Origin: Daphnia carinata
Taxonomy: Eukaryota; Arthropoda; Branchiopoda; Diplostraca; Daphniidae
DNA length: 64,000 bases
Assembly: GCF_022539665.2 (NCBI RefSeq)
Contig: NC_081331.1
Location: 12,494,638-12,558,637 of the forward strand
Direction: 5' to 3'
In this document: one piece after another, positions 51,735-63,656 of the stretch
Layout: each line of letters begins with the position of its first letter
Position numbering within the stretch: position 1 is the stretch's first letter
The notes under the pieces: generated by a model
What the model was told of the DNA's origin: nothing
Database searches by the model: none
The model's input: the letters and a program-made list of their open reading frames with translations, nothing else
Position numbers and translations under genes: made by a program

Positions 51735-53111
51735 GTTGGCTTCTTCTTCCTTAATAGACAACTTCGATTGGTTTAGCGTTAAAGATATCAGGAAAAAGAA
51801 ATAAGCCCGGAAAACAAGAACAAGCGTCTGTTCACGTTGAGTACTCTGTAACCTCTGAAGAGTGGAGGACGGTTGCCAATTAAACATCCTTTTTGACTTG
51901 CAGTAACCTTTTAAAGATTTCCCTTCCGCAGGGCACAAGGTGAATCGCAAGTAGTATCTAGCGATCAAAAAAAAATTTAGTTGAATAAATTAAGCGTCAT
52001 GATAAATTTGATACGAGAGAGATGACGTGAAATTTGTCACGTCGAATCATATTATTTGCTCAAATGTATTTTGGTTTTTAATCTTTCTCCCGATGCAATA
52101 AAAACAAAAGATCAAAGAGATACGTGGATTTCACGTGACGGCCATCGTTGTTGTTGCCATGTCAGTTGCGGGCCAGCAACTATACACACATAATCCTCGA
52201 GAATGCGATTGGAACGAGTAAGGTGTAAGCGTGCTCTGAAAAGACAAGTGGAAAGTAGAATGGTGTTCGTGACTAGAGGCACACCAACATTTCAAACCTT
52301 ATATGGGTGAAAGGTTCTGTGCCTCCGTGAACATCAATAACAGAACGAATGTGCATATTGGCTGCCTGATTATCTAGTATAACTGTTAAACCACCGCCAA
52401 CAAGGATTCTAATTAGGGAAAATCAATTAGACGCAAAAATGCTTTGTAGATTCATCAAGTGAGATCAAGGACATGTTGGTCGATAGACGAATCCATCTTC
52501 CCTACAGAACAAGAAAGCGAATTCACCGAATCGTTTCTTATTGTTTGCCAACATTTATCATCAAACAAGTTCGTGCCAACTTGAATTCCCCTGAATTACA
52601 GGGAGCTAGAAAGACACAACTTCGAAAAAATACCACTAGTCATCATCATTTGCAAACGATTATGAATTCTATGGCAGAGAATAAACAATTATTTTAGGCA
52701 ATCCCAGTACGTGTACACGCGTCCTCCTCGTGTCCTACCATTCGAATTTCTCCAGGCGCATTCCCTATGAACCCGCAGTGATTCGAATTCCAGTCGTAAG
52801 CCACTACAAATGAGAATGGCCCAGCGCCAGTTTCTAACACTCGTGACGAAAAAAGGTTTCCCACGTGTTCGGGAGCTGATTGGGATCCTCACGTGCGAAT
52901 GACATAGCACTTTTACGAACTTTTTCTCATTTATAACGTTCCTGTTTGATGAACCCCAAGCGTAGCACATTTTACGAGCCTATAGTTCTATATACGAACA
53001 GGTATGGGAACAACTTTGTAGGTTTACTTCGAATACATAGAACGTAAAATTGGAATACAAATCAAATTTTTTTTTTAAAGAAAAAGAAAAGTCTTTTAAG
53101 TGTTATTTGGC
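51735..53111. other. Spacer between the Gag/RNase H1-like gene and SLC17 copy B
   Basis: No gene supported. The right end (minus-strand downstream of 53112) should be the 3' UTR of the fusion gene, and the left end the 5' leader and promoter of SLC17 copy B. The open frame running 51714-51968 overlaps the start of copy B and is probably its leader. Confidence 0.45.
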
Positions 53112-54506
53112 CTAGTAAGTGCCTCTTGGATCGTATTTCTGTAAGCTGGTTTTAGCAAGACTAGCAAGACTACGTGCACCAGCAGGTCCGTTCTCGTTTT
53201 CATTGAACGCAGCCTAAAAAACGATGAGGTAAGTGTGTCAATTTGGTATTCAAATCCAAGATTTAAAATGAATTACCCATTTAACGTCAATGTCTTGGAG
53301 AGCAGTGAGGAGATTCCGCCAAAGGGGCACGTTGAGTGCAAGCTTCCTACGGGATTTGCTCCACGAATTCTCTAACCATGGAACGGCCCATTCATCAATA
53401 AACTTGAGAAGATATTCCGAATTGGTATGTATCATCAATCGTTCTATGCCTGTTAAAATAAAAAATCAAATCCAGTTAAAAGCTGTTGCGGCCCTTAAGT
53501 TCAACGTAATTGTATCGGAAGTGTAAACTGACCATGTTTCTTCGCTTGCTGGATTGCAGTGATTGCCGCTATAATTAAGGTTGCATTGCATGTGCGAGGC
53601 TCAATTTTACTGACGTTCCTAGAAATAACAATTTTATTTTACGACCATAAATTCGAGGCGGATGTGTTTTGTAGGGGTCGAGAATTCTCTTGAATTCTTC
53701 TTGATAACAAACGCGTTGTAAAAGTTTGTTTACTTGGAATCATTTTCACCGAAGAAGACACCATATCCCATTTGTTTGGTTTCATCATCTCCCGAGATTG
53801 CAAGGTAAACTTTGACGTAATTACACGATTGCAAACTGTTGCGTATAGATTGTTTCTTCCTAAGATCAATCAGCCATTCAACGTCTTGGACCTCTTCAAT
53901 TACACGCGACCAAGACGGAAATCCAGTCATATAATTGTGGAAACGGGGACCAATTTCTTTACGAATAACTTCGCGTAAACCGTCAATCAAGTAAGCCAAC
54001 TTGACACGGAAACAAAACGTTTTCAGCGATTTATCTGTGATCACAGCCAAACCCAGAGCTTTGACCAAAAGCGAATCGATTTCTGCAGCGAATGTCGTAA
54101 CTGACTGATGGGGTTTTTGTCTGAGTTGATCGAGTTGTCCCAGAAAATAGTACTTGTCGTTATGCATGAATTCTTCAATCATTAAATCACGCCAGTCCCA
54201 GTAATCTTCGACGTAAGTCAATTTCTTCCGGTGATACATCAAGGCATCGCCTCTTAGCCTCATGATAAATTTTTGCAACATAATATCTTCATGCCATCCA
54301 AGTAGTGATGCCGCTCTTTCGCATTCTTGAAACCAATCTTCAACCAGAGCGCCATTTTCGGAACCAGAGAAGCTCGGAAGCGTCTTCCTCGGCTTGTAAA
54401 TAAACTTTATGTTCGTCGGTATGATGATCGTGTTATATCCGTCGATATCTGCTGTCAGCACGGTGGGTAACTGTACAGAGTGGTAAGCATTTCTCCTGCT
54501 ACCCAT
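53112..54506 (-). CDS. Gag-like protein fused to inactive RNase H1-like domain
   Basis: Four exons: 53734-54506, 53533-53618, 53277-53449, 53112-53213 (TAG), giving 377 aa with all phases closing. Residues about 40-215 match the retrotransposon Gag capsid pattern (LPSFSGSENGALVEDWFQE, MRLRGDALMYH, MIEEFM, SVTTFAAEIDSLL). Residues about 230-365 match eukaryotic RNase H1: MGYGVFFG, AAITAIQQAKKHGIERLMIH, WAVPWLENSW and LLTALQDIDVKW. The four catalytic acids of RNase H1 align with Ala236, Leu272, Asn296 and Arg358, so cleavage is not expected. No CCHC knuckle, protease or reverse transcriptase was found. Host-type introns split the RNase H part. A non-coding first exon ending at 55400 (CAGCACC|GTAAGT) could splice to an acceptor before 54550. 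It is probably a domesticated gene; its role is unknown. Confidence 0.85.
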
Positions 54507-54549
54507 TCCGTATTAATTTTTTAAAGCTTCACAGCTGGTCTTCTTCGTG

Positions 54550-55400
54550 GCTGTTGTAAAGACAGAGAAATAAATTAAACAAAACCATGTCAAAACGAAC
54601 GAAATAAAGCTGTCAAAGTTTTAGCGAGAGCTAGCTTTTAAAGAAGTCAAACTTCGGTTTCGATCAGATTTCGTGTTTTTATGACAGTCAACAACTTTTT
54701 AGTGTGTATCACAAAGCAGTGGCGGGTAAAGAGGTAGTCCTCCCTAGAAATATTTTAACCATCCCCAATAAATGAAGCTGGATATACAGTTGAGTTGTAA
54801 AGGCTCACTTGCACTATTTCTCTTAGAAAAACAAAAAGACCAAAAAAGCAACCAAGGAAAATACACGCGTCCAATTTCGTGGAGCTCCCAACACTAACCA
54901 AAGCTTAACTGTTCATACAGCAACATATAGAGGTCTTGCGCAACATGGTGACTAATACGCTAATGTGCTTATATGCGTTATACTTTTAAATGTTTGTGTT
55001 GATAAGCAATTTTACGTCGAGCTTCTGTATAATTTTTTGTTTTTAATTTTTACTCGATACTTTTGGTTTCCTGAACTATTCGTTTTACTCAGTGACTACT
55101 ATTTATTGTATTACTGCGTCATTACGCGTTCCTTTGAAAAAATGGGATCTAAAGCAGCCATGAAATGACTGCAGCAAGTGGGTAATGCGTAATAACGAAA
55201 CCAACTCGAAAACAAGTGTTTACAAAGTCCTTGTGCAAAAAGTGAAAGTGACAAAAGACAAGTCTAAAATCCATTTCATTTTTAAAGATTTACAATAACA
55301 ACCTGTCTGTATCCCAAACGATTGTGGTCTACCATTAAAAACAAACACAAAAAAATCTGAGTCGCTTGAAATCAAAATGCCTCAACAGTTCGTACTTACG
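54550..55400 (-). other. Putative 5' UTR intron of the Gag/RNase H1-like gene
   Basis: A strong donor (CACC|GTAAGTACG, exon end 55400) and a strong acceptor (CTTTACAACAG, exon start 54550) on the minus strand would join a leader exon to the exon holding the ATG at 54506. No other coding content lies between them. This is inferred from splice-site quality alone. Confidence 0.4.
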
Positions 55401-55764
55401 GTGCTGCAATATGATCGTAGTTTTGCTGTTGGTAAACTAACACTTTTTATGATGACGTAGCAGAGCGAGGAGGACGATCTTTTCACGTAGCAACACACTG
55501 GTGGCAGAAACACGACTGAGTCACTCGTTGGCTTGTTGGGAACATAAAATGGAGGACTGAGAGGGATCACCGTACTGGCCGTTTAAATAGAAGGCGGGGT
55601 GAAGTGAAGTAGAGAAAATTATAGTCCCTCATTTCTCATAAGGAATATACTTACAAAAAAAGAACAACCTTAGAGAAATGTCTTTTATCTCCTTCACTGG
55701 TAGTCCCTAGAGGACTACGTTTCTTATTACAAGTCCGAATCACCGAGGGAGTAGAGGACTACCT
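54732..55764. repeat. Segment bounded by 11-bp inverted repeats
   Basis: AGGTAGTCCTC at 54732-54742 is matched by its exact complement GAGGACTACCT at 55754-55764. Inside it, 55700-55718 is a perfect hairpin (GTAGTCC-CTAGA-GGACTAC) of the same motif. This could be a small terminal-inverted-repeat element of about 1.03 kb in the leader region of the fusion gene. No target-site duplication was evident, so it may be a local repeat cluster instead. Confidence 0.35.
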
Positions 55765-56086
55765 GCCGCCAAAGGGTTTTGTAAACTTTCACACGCCTGC
55801 CTGCCAAGGTTGCAGATTCCCAATTGTAAAGAAATTTTTTTTAAGATACCAGCATCAATCAGTCGCAAGTGTCACGTTTAGAAGCTAACGTGTGATCCAA
55901 TTTTTGTTGCTGTTAACTACAGATAAACTGCAATATTGTTTCATAAATCCCCCTACCATTCCCAGGATTCATTTGGGACATGCAATCCATGAACTGCGTT
56001 CTCACACTGTACTAAAGAATTTAGTCATTTGAAATATAGAAAACAAGATTTAAAGAGGTTGGATGTTGTATTTCTTATCGTTCCAA
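55765..56086. other. Short intergenic spacer
   Basis: No coding content. It probably includes the 3' UTR of SLC17 copy C. Confidence 0.5.
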
Positions 56087-58420
56087 CTAGACACGGGTTC
56101 GTTTGTTCAGTTGTTGGGTCTCAGCTGCGCGAGGCCGTCCCTTAGCTCCTGCTCCGGTAGTATATGCTTGATTCCACGGTTGTTCTTCCGCAGAGCTGAA
56201 TAGTGTAAAGACAATCAATTCCACCAACAAAATAGCGGCCGTCGTGAAGAAGACAATCTGCCACGAATGGACGGTTTGCTATTGTGCAAAACAAGAAAGG
56301 TTACTTCATTTCTTGATCGGTGATTTGCTATTCATTTCTGCTTCACGCTTACATTTCCGTGAGTGAGGGCGCCGACAAAGACGGGCACGATGAAACCCGG
56401 AATAGTAGCGGCCGTGTTGGTGAGGGCGAGCAAAGTTCCGGCGTAGTTGGATGCCAAGTCTGTAGGATTAGCCAGTATGCCACAATACATGGCAGCCATG
56501 AACATGGTGCCGAGAGACATGAGGACTACAGCGGTAATTCGGTCGCATCCGGCCAAGCTAACACCAATGAAACATAACGCCGGAAGTAACGAAGCTTTGC
56601 AAAAATACGAGTCACAATCAGGGAAATTTCCAAGTAATAATTCTCATTTTGGACCACACTTCTATTACTCACCGACAGCTGTAGACAGCTTCCGGACGGA
56701 CGTAGTGTTGATCCATTTCTTGTTTTTGCTGTAATCCATCAAGTTACTCCAAATGATACTGAACACCCACAGGCAAAGGTAAGGTACGGCGGACAACAGA
56801 GAGTTCTGTTTATCATCAGAAATGTTAAGATTTCTTTGGATTTTGATAGAATTTCGGCAACCATTACTTTGCCAATGTTGAAACGAAGGATGTGCTTCAT
56901 GTAAGTTGGTAATTCAACGAGTAACATATACCATCCGAAATTATTGCACATGTGCGCAACTAGAAGGGCCCAGAACGGAACTGAAGTCGCAATGGCCTTC
57001 CATGGTACGGGTAAGTTCTATCAATTAACATTAGTGATGTATTTTTTGGCATAACTTGAAAGTTGTTGAGCGGCCGGATTTTAGGAAACGTACCGGACGT
57101 TTAGCACCACCATTTCCCATGCATTTTTCGAAGAGATTTCGCTCAGCCGGATGGATGCGTGGATGATCTTTGGGCGAGTCAAACACGAGTAAGATCCACA
57201 AGATACACCAAATGGACCCTAGTCCACCTTGAACGTAGAAAACCGACTCCCAGCCGAATTTTTCCGCCAAAATTCCAGAGAACGGAAGGGCAATAACAGT
57301 CCCCAATGACATTCCTGAAAAACAAAAACAACCAAATATAATCGCAAACACGAGTAGGGATCGTACGGAATACTAACCAGCGTAGACGAGAGAAGATATT
57401 TTGTTGCGCTCGTTTGGCGGTGCCCATTTAGACAACAAGACTTGAAGGGCCGGCATAGAAACTCCCTGTTAAACAATAAATGTTTTCTTACAGAACGTTA
57501 AGTAGCGAATTCATTATCCAATTCTGGAGTAATGAACGTACGGCGCCCAATCCTTCGATGAAACGGACGACCAACACGGCGATGTAACTGATATTGGCAG
57601 CCACAGGTGTCAAAAGGGTAAACAGTACGTTGACAAACACAGCAGCCCAGACGACCCATTTGGCTGAAAACATTTCGGCCATTCTTCCGCCGGGAATTTG
57701 AGTCACAATGTAGCCCCAAAAATATGCGCCAAGTATCAATCCTTGGATCGGTTCTGGCCATGGAAACGGGCCATCCTGCGTTTATGAAATACTCTATTTA
57801 TTTTTTCCTGTAAAAAAATAAATACTACAGCAGGAATTTAGCCTCACTTGAGCGGAATCCGTCTGGTTTGTGTTTGTATTTGCTGGGCAAGCAAATTCCG
57901 AATTGCTACTCTCGTTCAAATGGGTATCGTTATTATGGCTATCGTGTGTTAATGCCATCTCGCTTAGAGCTGTACTGTTGACCTATATGCACAATCAGTG
58001 TTGTAACAATGAGTTGACACAGACAATTGATTACTGCTGATAGTACGTCAACGCGTCACTCACCATCACGACAATAGCCACGCTCAAGTTGACCTAAGGG
58101 TGGCAATCACGTACGAAGATCAGACAGAAGAAAAAAAAAATTAACCAATCCATCATCATTAAGTCTAGTTGTTTTGTTTAGAATATAATAAATCGTCAAA
58201 TACTTTTAAGCCATAGATGATTGCAAGACTGGCAGATGCCAAGAATGTGAAAACGTACCTAGCCGGCAGGCAAGCTGTGGAATAAATTAAGACAGAGTGC
58301 TTATAACGAATAAACAGACACCATGGCGGTTGTCGCTATCAACACACGCACACCTAAACAGATCCACAGTAGTTTCACAAATAGATGCCTATAGACCTAC
58401 TTACGGCCTCCTCTAGTCAT
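56087..58420 (-). CDS. SLC17 (sialin-like) anion transporter, copy C
   Basis: Eleven exons: 58405-58420, 58204-58274, 58064-58093, 57848-57982, 57542-57775, 57378-57465, 57094-57314, 56868-57017, 56673-56805, 56353-56594, 56087-56278, giving 503 aa. Motifs are [45 protein letters not shown] and [20 protein letters not shown]. It is the most divergent of the four: Gln replaces the His of the PA(I/V)HVM motif, the Asp of the exon-10 DIA block is Asp-Leu-Ala, and the tail ends NKRTRV. The TM6-TM7 loop is short (MGNGGAKRP). The luminal loop of exon 4 has several N-glycosylation sequons (VNSTAL, LNESS, TNQTDS). Substrate unknown. Confidence 0.9.
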
Positions 58421-58549
58421 TTCAGCAGCTATTTTAAGATGAAATCAGAAACCCCACATCAATCTTACACGTAGACCTGCTGCAACAGTAACTGGTTGAA
58501 TGAAAGCTACCTTAGATACGCACAGACGTGCTAATACAAATAACGACCG

Positions 58550-58605
58550 GCTTTTATCTTATTCAGACGGAGAGAGTAAAAGAAAAGTTATAGGAGATAA
58601 GATAT
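58550..58605 (-). promoter_or_regulatory. GATA-motif-rich promoter candidate of SLC17 copy C
   Basis: About 130-185 bp upstream of the copy C start codon are WGATAR-type sites on both strands: AAGATAAAAG on the minus strand and GAGATAAGATA on the plus strand. The first also resembles a weak TATA box. GATA factors drive many gut genes in arthropods, so this would fit an epithelial transporter; that link is inference. Confidence 0.3.
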
Positions 58606-59115
58606 GCTATTGAAGATCAAAGATCACTTGATGAATCGTGCGTGATTGTTTTCACAAGCTTTTCAGACATACCGTAAATAATAATAAAGAACAATAGACA
58701 CGATCCAGTGCGTTTATTTGACCAAAAATTTGTTTTGCATTTTTGGTTGTATGATAAATGATGTAAAAATGGGATTTAAAGCCGTTAGAAAATATGGAAC
58801 ACGAATTCATTTTAAATATGATACATAGCAGTGTAAAACAACGAACTGAACACAAATATATATCTAATATCCAATAAGCCTTTACTATTGTAACACAGCC
58901 GAGCACGAAATTCAAATCGCAGAGGAGGGACAATCACGAGTTTGTACGCAAACTGTAGAAGAGTGTCACCACATGTTTACTGGATCTGAAGAACACAGGG
59001 AAGAAGAAAACATGGCGTTTCACGATTGACAAGATTCTTTGTCGAGATTGCGTTCCGTTTTTCAGCGATACCGGCCATCAAGAATTAGAATTGCACAAAA
59101 ACCTGTTTGAATTCT
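58606..59115. other. Spacer between SLC17 copies C and D
   Basis: No coding exon seen. A minus-strand AATAAA (TTTATT at 58713-58718) lies about 400 bp past the copy D stop codon and is a possible polyadenylation signal for it. Confidence 0.45.
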
Positions 59116-61572
59116 TTAAGCACGGCTCGTCTGGTTCAATTTCTCTTCTTCGGGGGTCAGGTGGGTGCCGTTCTTTCCTTCAGCTGCAGCACTGTATGCT
59201 CGGTTCCAGGGTTGTTCTTCACCCGAAGCCAGTAAAGTGTATACAATCAATTCTACCAGTAAAACTGCAGACGTCGTGAAGAAGATGATCTGCCATTGGC
59301 CGAGACTTTGCTGTAAATGGATGGTGAGCAATCATTAGCACGGAAATATCGTAGAAGATGTTATGCAACTTACGTTTCCGTGTGTCATTTCACCGACAAA
59401 AACAGGCACGATGAAGCCTGGAATTGTGGCCGCTGTGTTGGTAAGAGCCATCAGAGTACCAGCATAGTTGGATGCAATGTCGATATGATTGGAGAGGAAA
59501 CCGCAATACATTCCGGCGATGAACATGGTACCGAGGGTCATGAGAGCTACAGCCGCTTGACGATCGCAACCAGCAAAACTGACACCGACGAAGCACAAGG
59601 CCGGAAGGAGAGATCCTGATTGATGTATATGTAGTGTAACAAGAAGAATGAAAATGATATGTCATCCTAGTGACTCACCGACGGCGGTGGAGAGTTTGCG
59701 AACGGTCGTCGTCGTGATCCATCCCTTGCTCTTGGCCCAATCCAGGCGGTTACTCCAAATGACACTGAAGAGCCAAAGCGAAAGGTATGGGACGGCAGAA
59801 AGTCCAGCATTCTAAAACATAGAGAAATTTTACAAAATGCAACATTCTAATTCTTGTTGTGTTTGATGTAATCATACCTCGCTGATATTGAATCGGAGAA
59901 TGTGCTTCATGTAGGTAGGCAATTCGACGAGCAGCATGTACCAACCGAAATTGCTACAGGTATGGGCCACAAGGATGGCCCAGAAAGGTCCGGATTTCAG
60001 GAGGGCTTTCCAAGGGACAGGCAAGTTCTGCAGATTCCTTCGTGATTAATTGCTTGATCTATTTTTAGGGTCCTATTTTCAACTAACCGCATGTCCGTGA
60101 CCGCCACCACCACCTTGCATCGAAGATTCAAAGAGCTCCAACTCTGCCGGATGGATGCGCGGATGATCTTGAGGGGAATCGTAGACAAAAATGAGCCATA
60201 GAAGACACCAAATCATGGCCAGACCTCCTTGCACGTAGAAAACTGCTTCCCAACCAAACGCAGCGGCCAAAATTCCGGAAAATGGGAGAGAGATGACGGT
60301 ACCGAGCGCCATTCCTATCGATCGCCAATGGAACTTTAATCGTAATACGAACTCAATTTTGTCAGCGATTAGACCTTACCTGCATAGGCCAAGGAAGAGA
60401 TCATGTTTCTCTCCTGTGGAAGAGCCCATTTTGTCAACATAACGTGAATGGCCGGAAGAGAAACGCCCTGCATTGAACATTATTCATGTAAGATGTCCAC
60501 TTTGTTTTGCAGGAAAAAATAAATATAATTATATTACAGCGCCTAATCCTTCAATGAAGCGAACAACAAGAACGGCTATGTAACTAAAGTTAGCCGCCAG
60601 AGGTGTAAGAATCGTGAAGACTACATTAATGAGAACGGAGCCCCAGATGACCCACTTGGCAGAGAACATTTCAGCAACTCGACCACCAGGAATTTGAGTC
60701 AGAATATAGCCCCAGAAATAGGCTCCTAATACCAATCCCTGCGTCGGCTCTGGCCACGCGAAAGGTCCGTCCTGCATCAACAATACGTTTATATTTATAT
60801 TTGGATGACCTTCATCATTGAAAATAATTGTAACAAAAAAAAAAAATGGTTTCTTCCGCGTACTCCAAAAGGAATGCATTTTCAATTAGGCAAATAGGGG
60901 TTGTTCGATCACCTGTACAGCTACTGTAACGTTGGACCCTGTGTCGGGAGCTGGACAAGCGAATTCGGGACTGACTGATGCTGATTCATTTGTTCCGTGA
61001 TGACTGTTATGATGGTCATCAGAAGCCAATGCCATCAAAGCCAATTCGGTCGAGTTGATCTAACCAGATAAACACATAAATTAATCAGTTCAATTCGAAT
61101 AAAATTGGCAAAAGAGTCTGTTCATTTACCATGACGACGATGGCTACACTCAAGTTCACCTGGAATAGTAAACAAAACAGAAAAAGAAATGAATGTTTTT
61201 TTTTTTCACCAGAATGATATAAATCAGAAATAAAGACTATACTTTCAATCCGTAAATGATAGCCAAGCCGATAGAGACTAAAGCTGTGAAAATGTAGCGA
61301 GCCGGGAAGCATGCTTCAAAAAGGAAATAAAAAATTAGAATAATTAGTATTTCTTATGTGAAAGCAAAAATGGTATAGTCTTTTAATTAACCAAACAACG
61401 TAACGCGAACCTCAACAGAAACCACATTGCCTAAAATGGAATCGTCATCAATAAATATTGATTGGCTTCACATGGTTCTAAATCAACCCGACACCGGTGC
61501 TGCCGGTCCGTATCAAGCTACAGTTCAAATTTCAATAAAAAAATGGAAATACTCACGTCCGCCTTCAGCCAT
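59116..61572 (-). CDS. SLC17 (sialin-like) anion transporter, copy D
   Basis: Eleven exons: 61557-61572, 61243-61313, 61130-61159, 60913-61059, 60538-60771, 60380-60467, 60088-60314, 59878-60027, 59679-59811, 59374-59615, 59116-59310, giving 510 aa. It carries the full set of SLC17 landmarks: [67 protein letters not shown] and [16 protein letters not shown]. The TM6-TM7 loop is short and glycine-rich ([10 protein letters not shown]). The exon-4 luminal loop has sequons INSTEL, TNESAS and SNVTVA. By eye it is closest to copy B apart from that loop. Membrane topology and a lysosomal or plasma-membrane location follow from the family; the substrate cannot be read from sequence. Confidence 0.92.
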
Positions 61573-63656
61573 AATGCCGCGCTGTTTTGCAGTTAGCACA
61601 CTGAACGTACACTGTACAACAAAACGCCGTTAGCTTTTGAGACTGTTTATCGATCGTCGGATCCCGCGTGTGCGTGCAGGAAAGAACGAGAAAGAGAGAG
61701 CAAGGAAAAGCGTCTGCTCGACACAGACACTGTCGACCTACTGATTCGACTAGAACGAACTCGAATGGATTGGTCTGGGTTGACGCCACTGCTTTTGACT
61801 CCTAGCTGCTGCACTGGTCTCACGTGTCAAGCGACTGAATCTCAATCTGAATTACAGCTGAGAAGAGGAGACCAGTTTAGACTAGATGCCCTCACCCTGC
61901 CACTGACCAGACAATTATTATAATGACGACAAAGAAACCTCCATTTCCCATAACACTTTTCTGCGAATTGCTTCATGTTTAATTGGCAAAGAATAAACGA
62001 TATTGAATCTAAAAAGGAAGCTTTTAATTGTTCTGTGAGGTGGTTACCCAGAGTCACGTAACTAGAAATCGTGGCCGACTGTCGATGCAAGGACGCCGAG
62101 AGGGCGTCACAAGGGCGGTCGCACGAGGTGTTGCCACGGCGACGGCGAACGAAAGAAAAAGAAATGAAAAAGCTATACTAAGCGTAGAGAAAACCAAAAG
62201 GAAAGGAAGTAGAGAGGGGAGGAGGCGCGTGTGTAGGGACAACGGGTACATAGTAATACTACCATGTCGAGCATGCGTGTATCTGTCTATTTACTGAGGC
62301 AACCGACTCAAAACAGGCCGACGTGCGTTTACCCTTCAGTTGCGTCATTGCCAGCGGACTACAGGTTACGTCAAGGTCGTTTACAAAAAGAACTGTCTGC
62401 CTCATTGTGCTAATCGAATACCAATTTACTTCTATCTTTATAGCAGTTTGTTAAGGCAAATAGCTGGAACAACAAGTTGCTACGCGCGACAGGTTAGGTT
62501 AACCATCTCTACAAATGGGAAGGGCGTCGGCCAGAACTGTTACAAGTTGTCCTTATTTTTGTGACGAAAACTGTGTCGAAAAGGAGTGACGTTAGCTGGA
62601 GCGTGAACAAATGCCGTTGACGACAAAGGCTGCTGTTTCCAGCCTCCTTTGTTATAGGCCTCAGAGAAGCTGTACTACATTGTAAAAAAATGTTTGTTTT
62701 TTTCACCATCCACGTATTGTGGTGGTGTTGTTTTGGCAACACAAAATAACGAAGTATAATAATAGATATCCCGTTTTCAGGTCATTGCTCTCGAAAAGCT
62801 TCACGGTTTCGATTATTAGTTGATATCGGACGACGAAGCATGTTCATTTTTAGTTTCGTTCATCAATTAATGCCAAATTTTCACGTTCATGAAACGATCA
62901 GGAAAAACAACTGGAAAATCTTATGCTCACGTGAATGGACCGTGACCCAAAGGGTATGTGTAGTGTACGACACGCAAGTGGCACGTTGCCCGGCTTTCCC
63001 AACCTTTTCTCTGATTCTCTTACGTCTTAATATTCAGCACACGCCACTGGAAAGTCAGGCGTACTTTTCTTTCCTGGACAACAAAAAATGTTGAAGGCAT
63101 AAGTCTTCTGTGGTGTGCAAAAAGTCGAGAGACCATAGCGACAAGGTTAGCCTGTTGCCCAGTTCTAATACTTTTGGGGATGTTATGAAGATAACAAAAC
63201 CCAATATCCTGATCTGTTTATAATGAGACTCATGGGATATAACGAGAGCAGAAGTTTAATCAAATTAACAAAAAGAGAAAGCCAAAAATTGAATAGTTAA
63301 CCTCTTTTAAAGGAGCCAACATGTGATGTGTCCATGCCCTTTTTGACCGTATAAATGGGTCATCAGGAAAATAACAGATACCGTACACAGAAAGCAATTT
63401 CAAGTTCACGTCAAGATTGGAAACTAGATTGCCTGAAACCCTATTTTTTTTCCTTAAAGCCAACTCACGACTACGCAACGATTTATCACTCTCGGTTAGG
63501 GTTGGGCCATCTAGTGTTCGAACGAGTAGTACTGCATTTTTCCGGCTTTTAAACTTTTAATTGCTGAAACCTATTAACAACAAGACATTTCAATAACAAA
63601 GTCCTATTTTAACAAAACCACGCTAGTATCATTGGGCTATTTTAAAAACTCCGTCT
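61573..63656. other. Intergenic region, partly GC-rich
   Basis: No gene supported. The right end should hold the 3' UTR of the ABC transporter, and the left end the promoter of SLC17 copy D. A locally GC-rich stretch (about 62060-62260) contains open frames on both strands, but they are low in information and have no fitting splice sites. Confidence 0.45.

Noticed and set aside
51714-51968. Extended N terminus for SLC17 copy B
   Set aside because: The frame is open, but copies A, C and D start at the equivalent M(A/T)..G position, and the extra sequence resembles nothing.
53772-53978. Plus-strand frame opposite the Gag-like exon
   Set aside because: Shadow of the real minus-strand exon; no independent support.
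54732-56086. Possible LTRs around the Gag-like gene
   Set aside because: No direct repeats of LTR size, primer-binding site or polypurine tract were seen on either side of 53112-54506.
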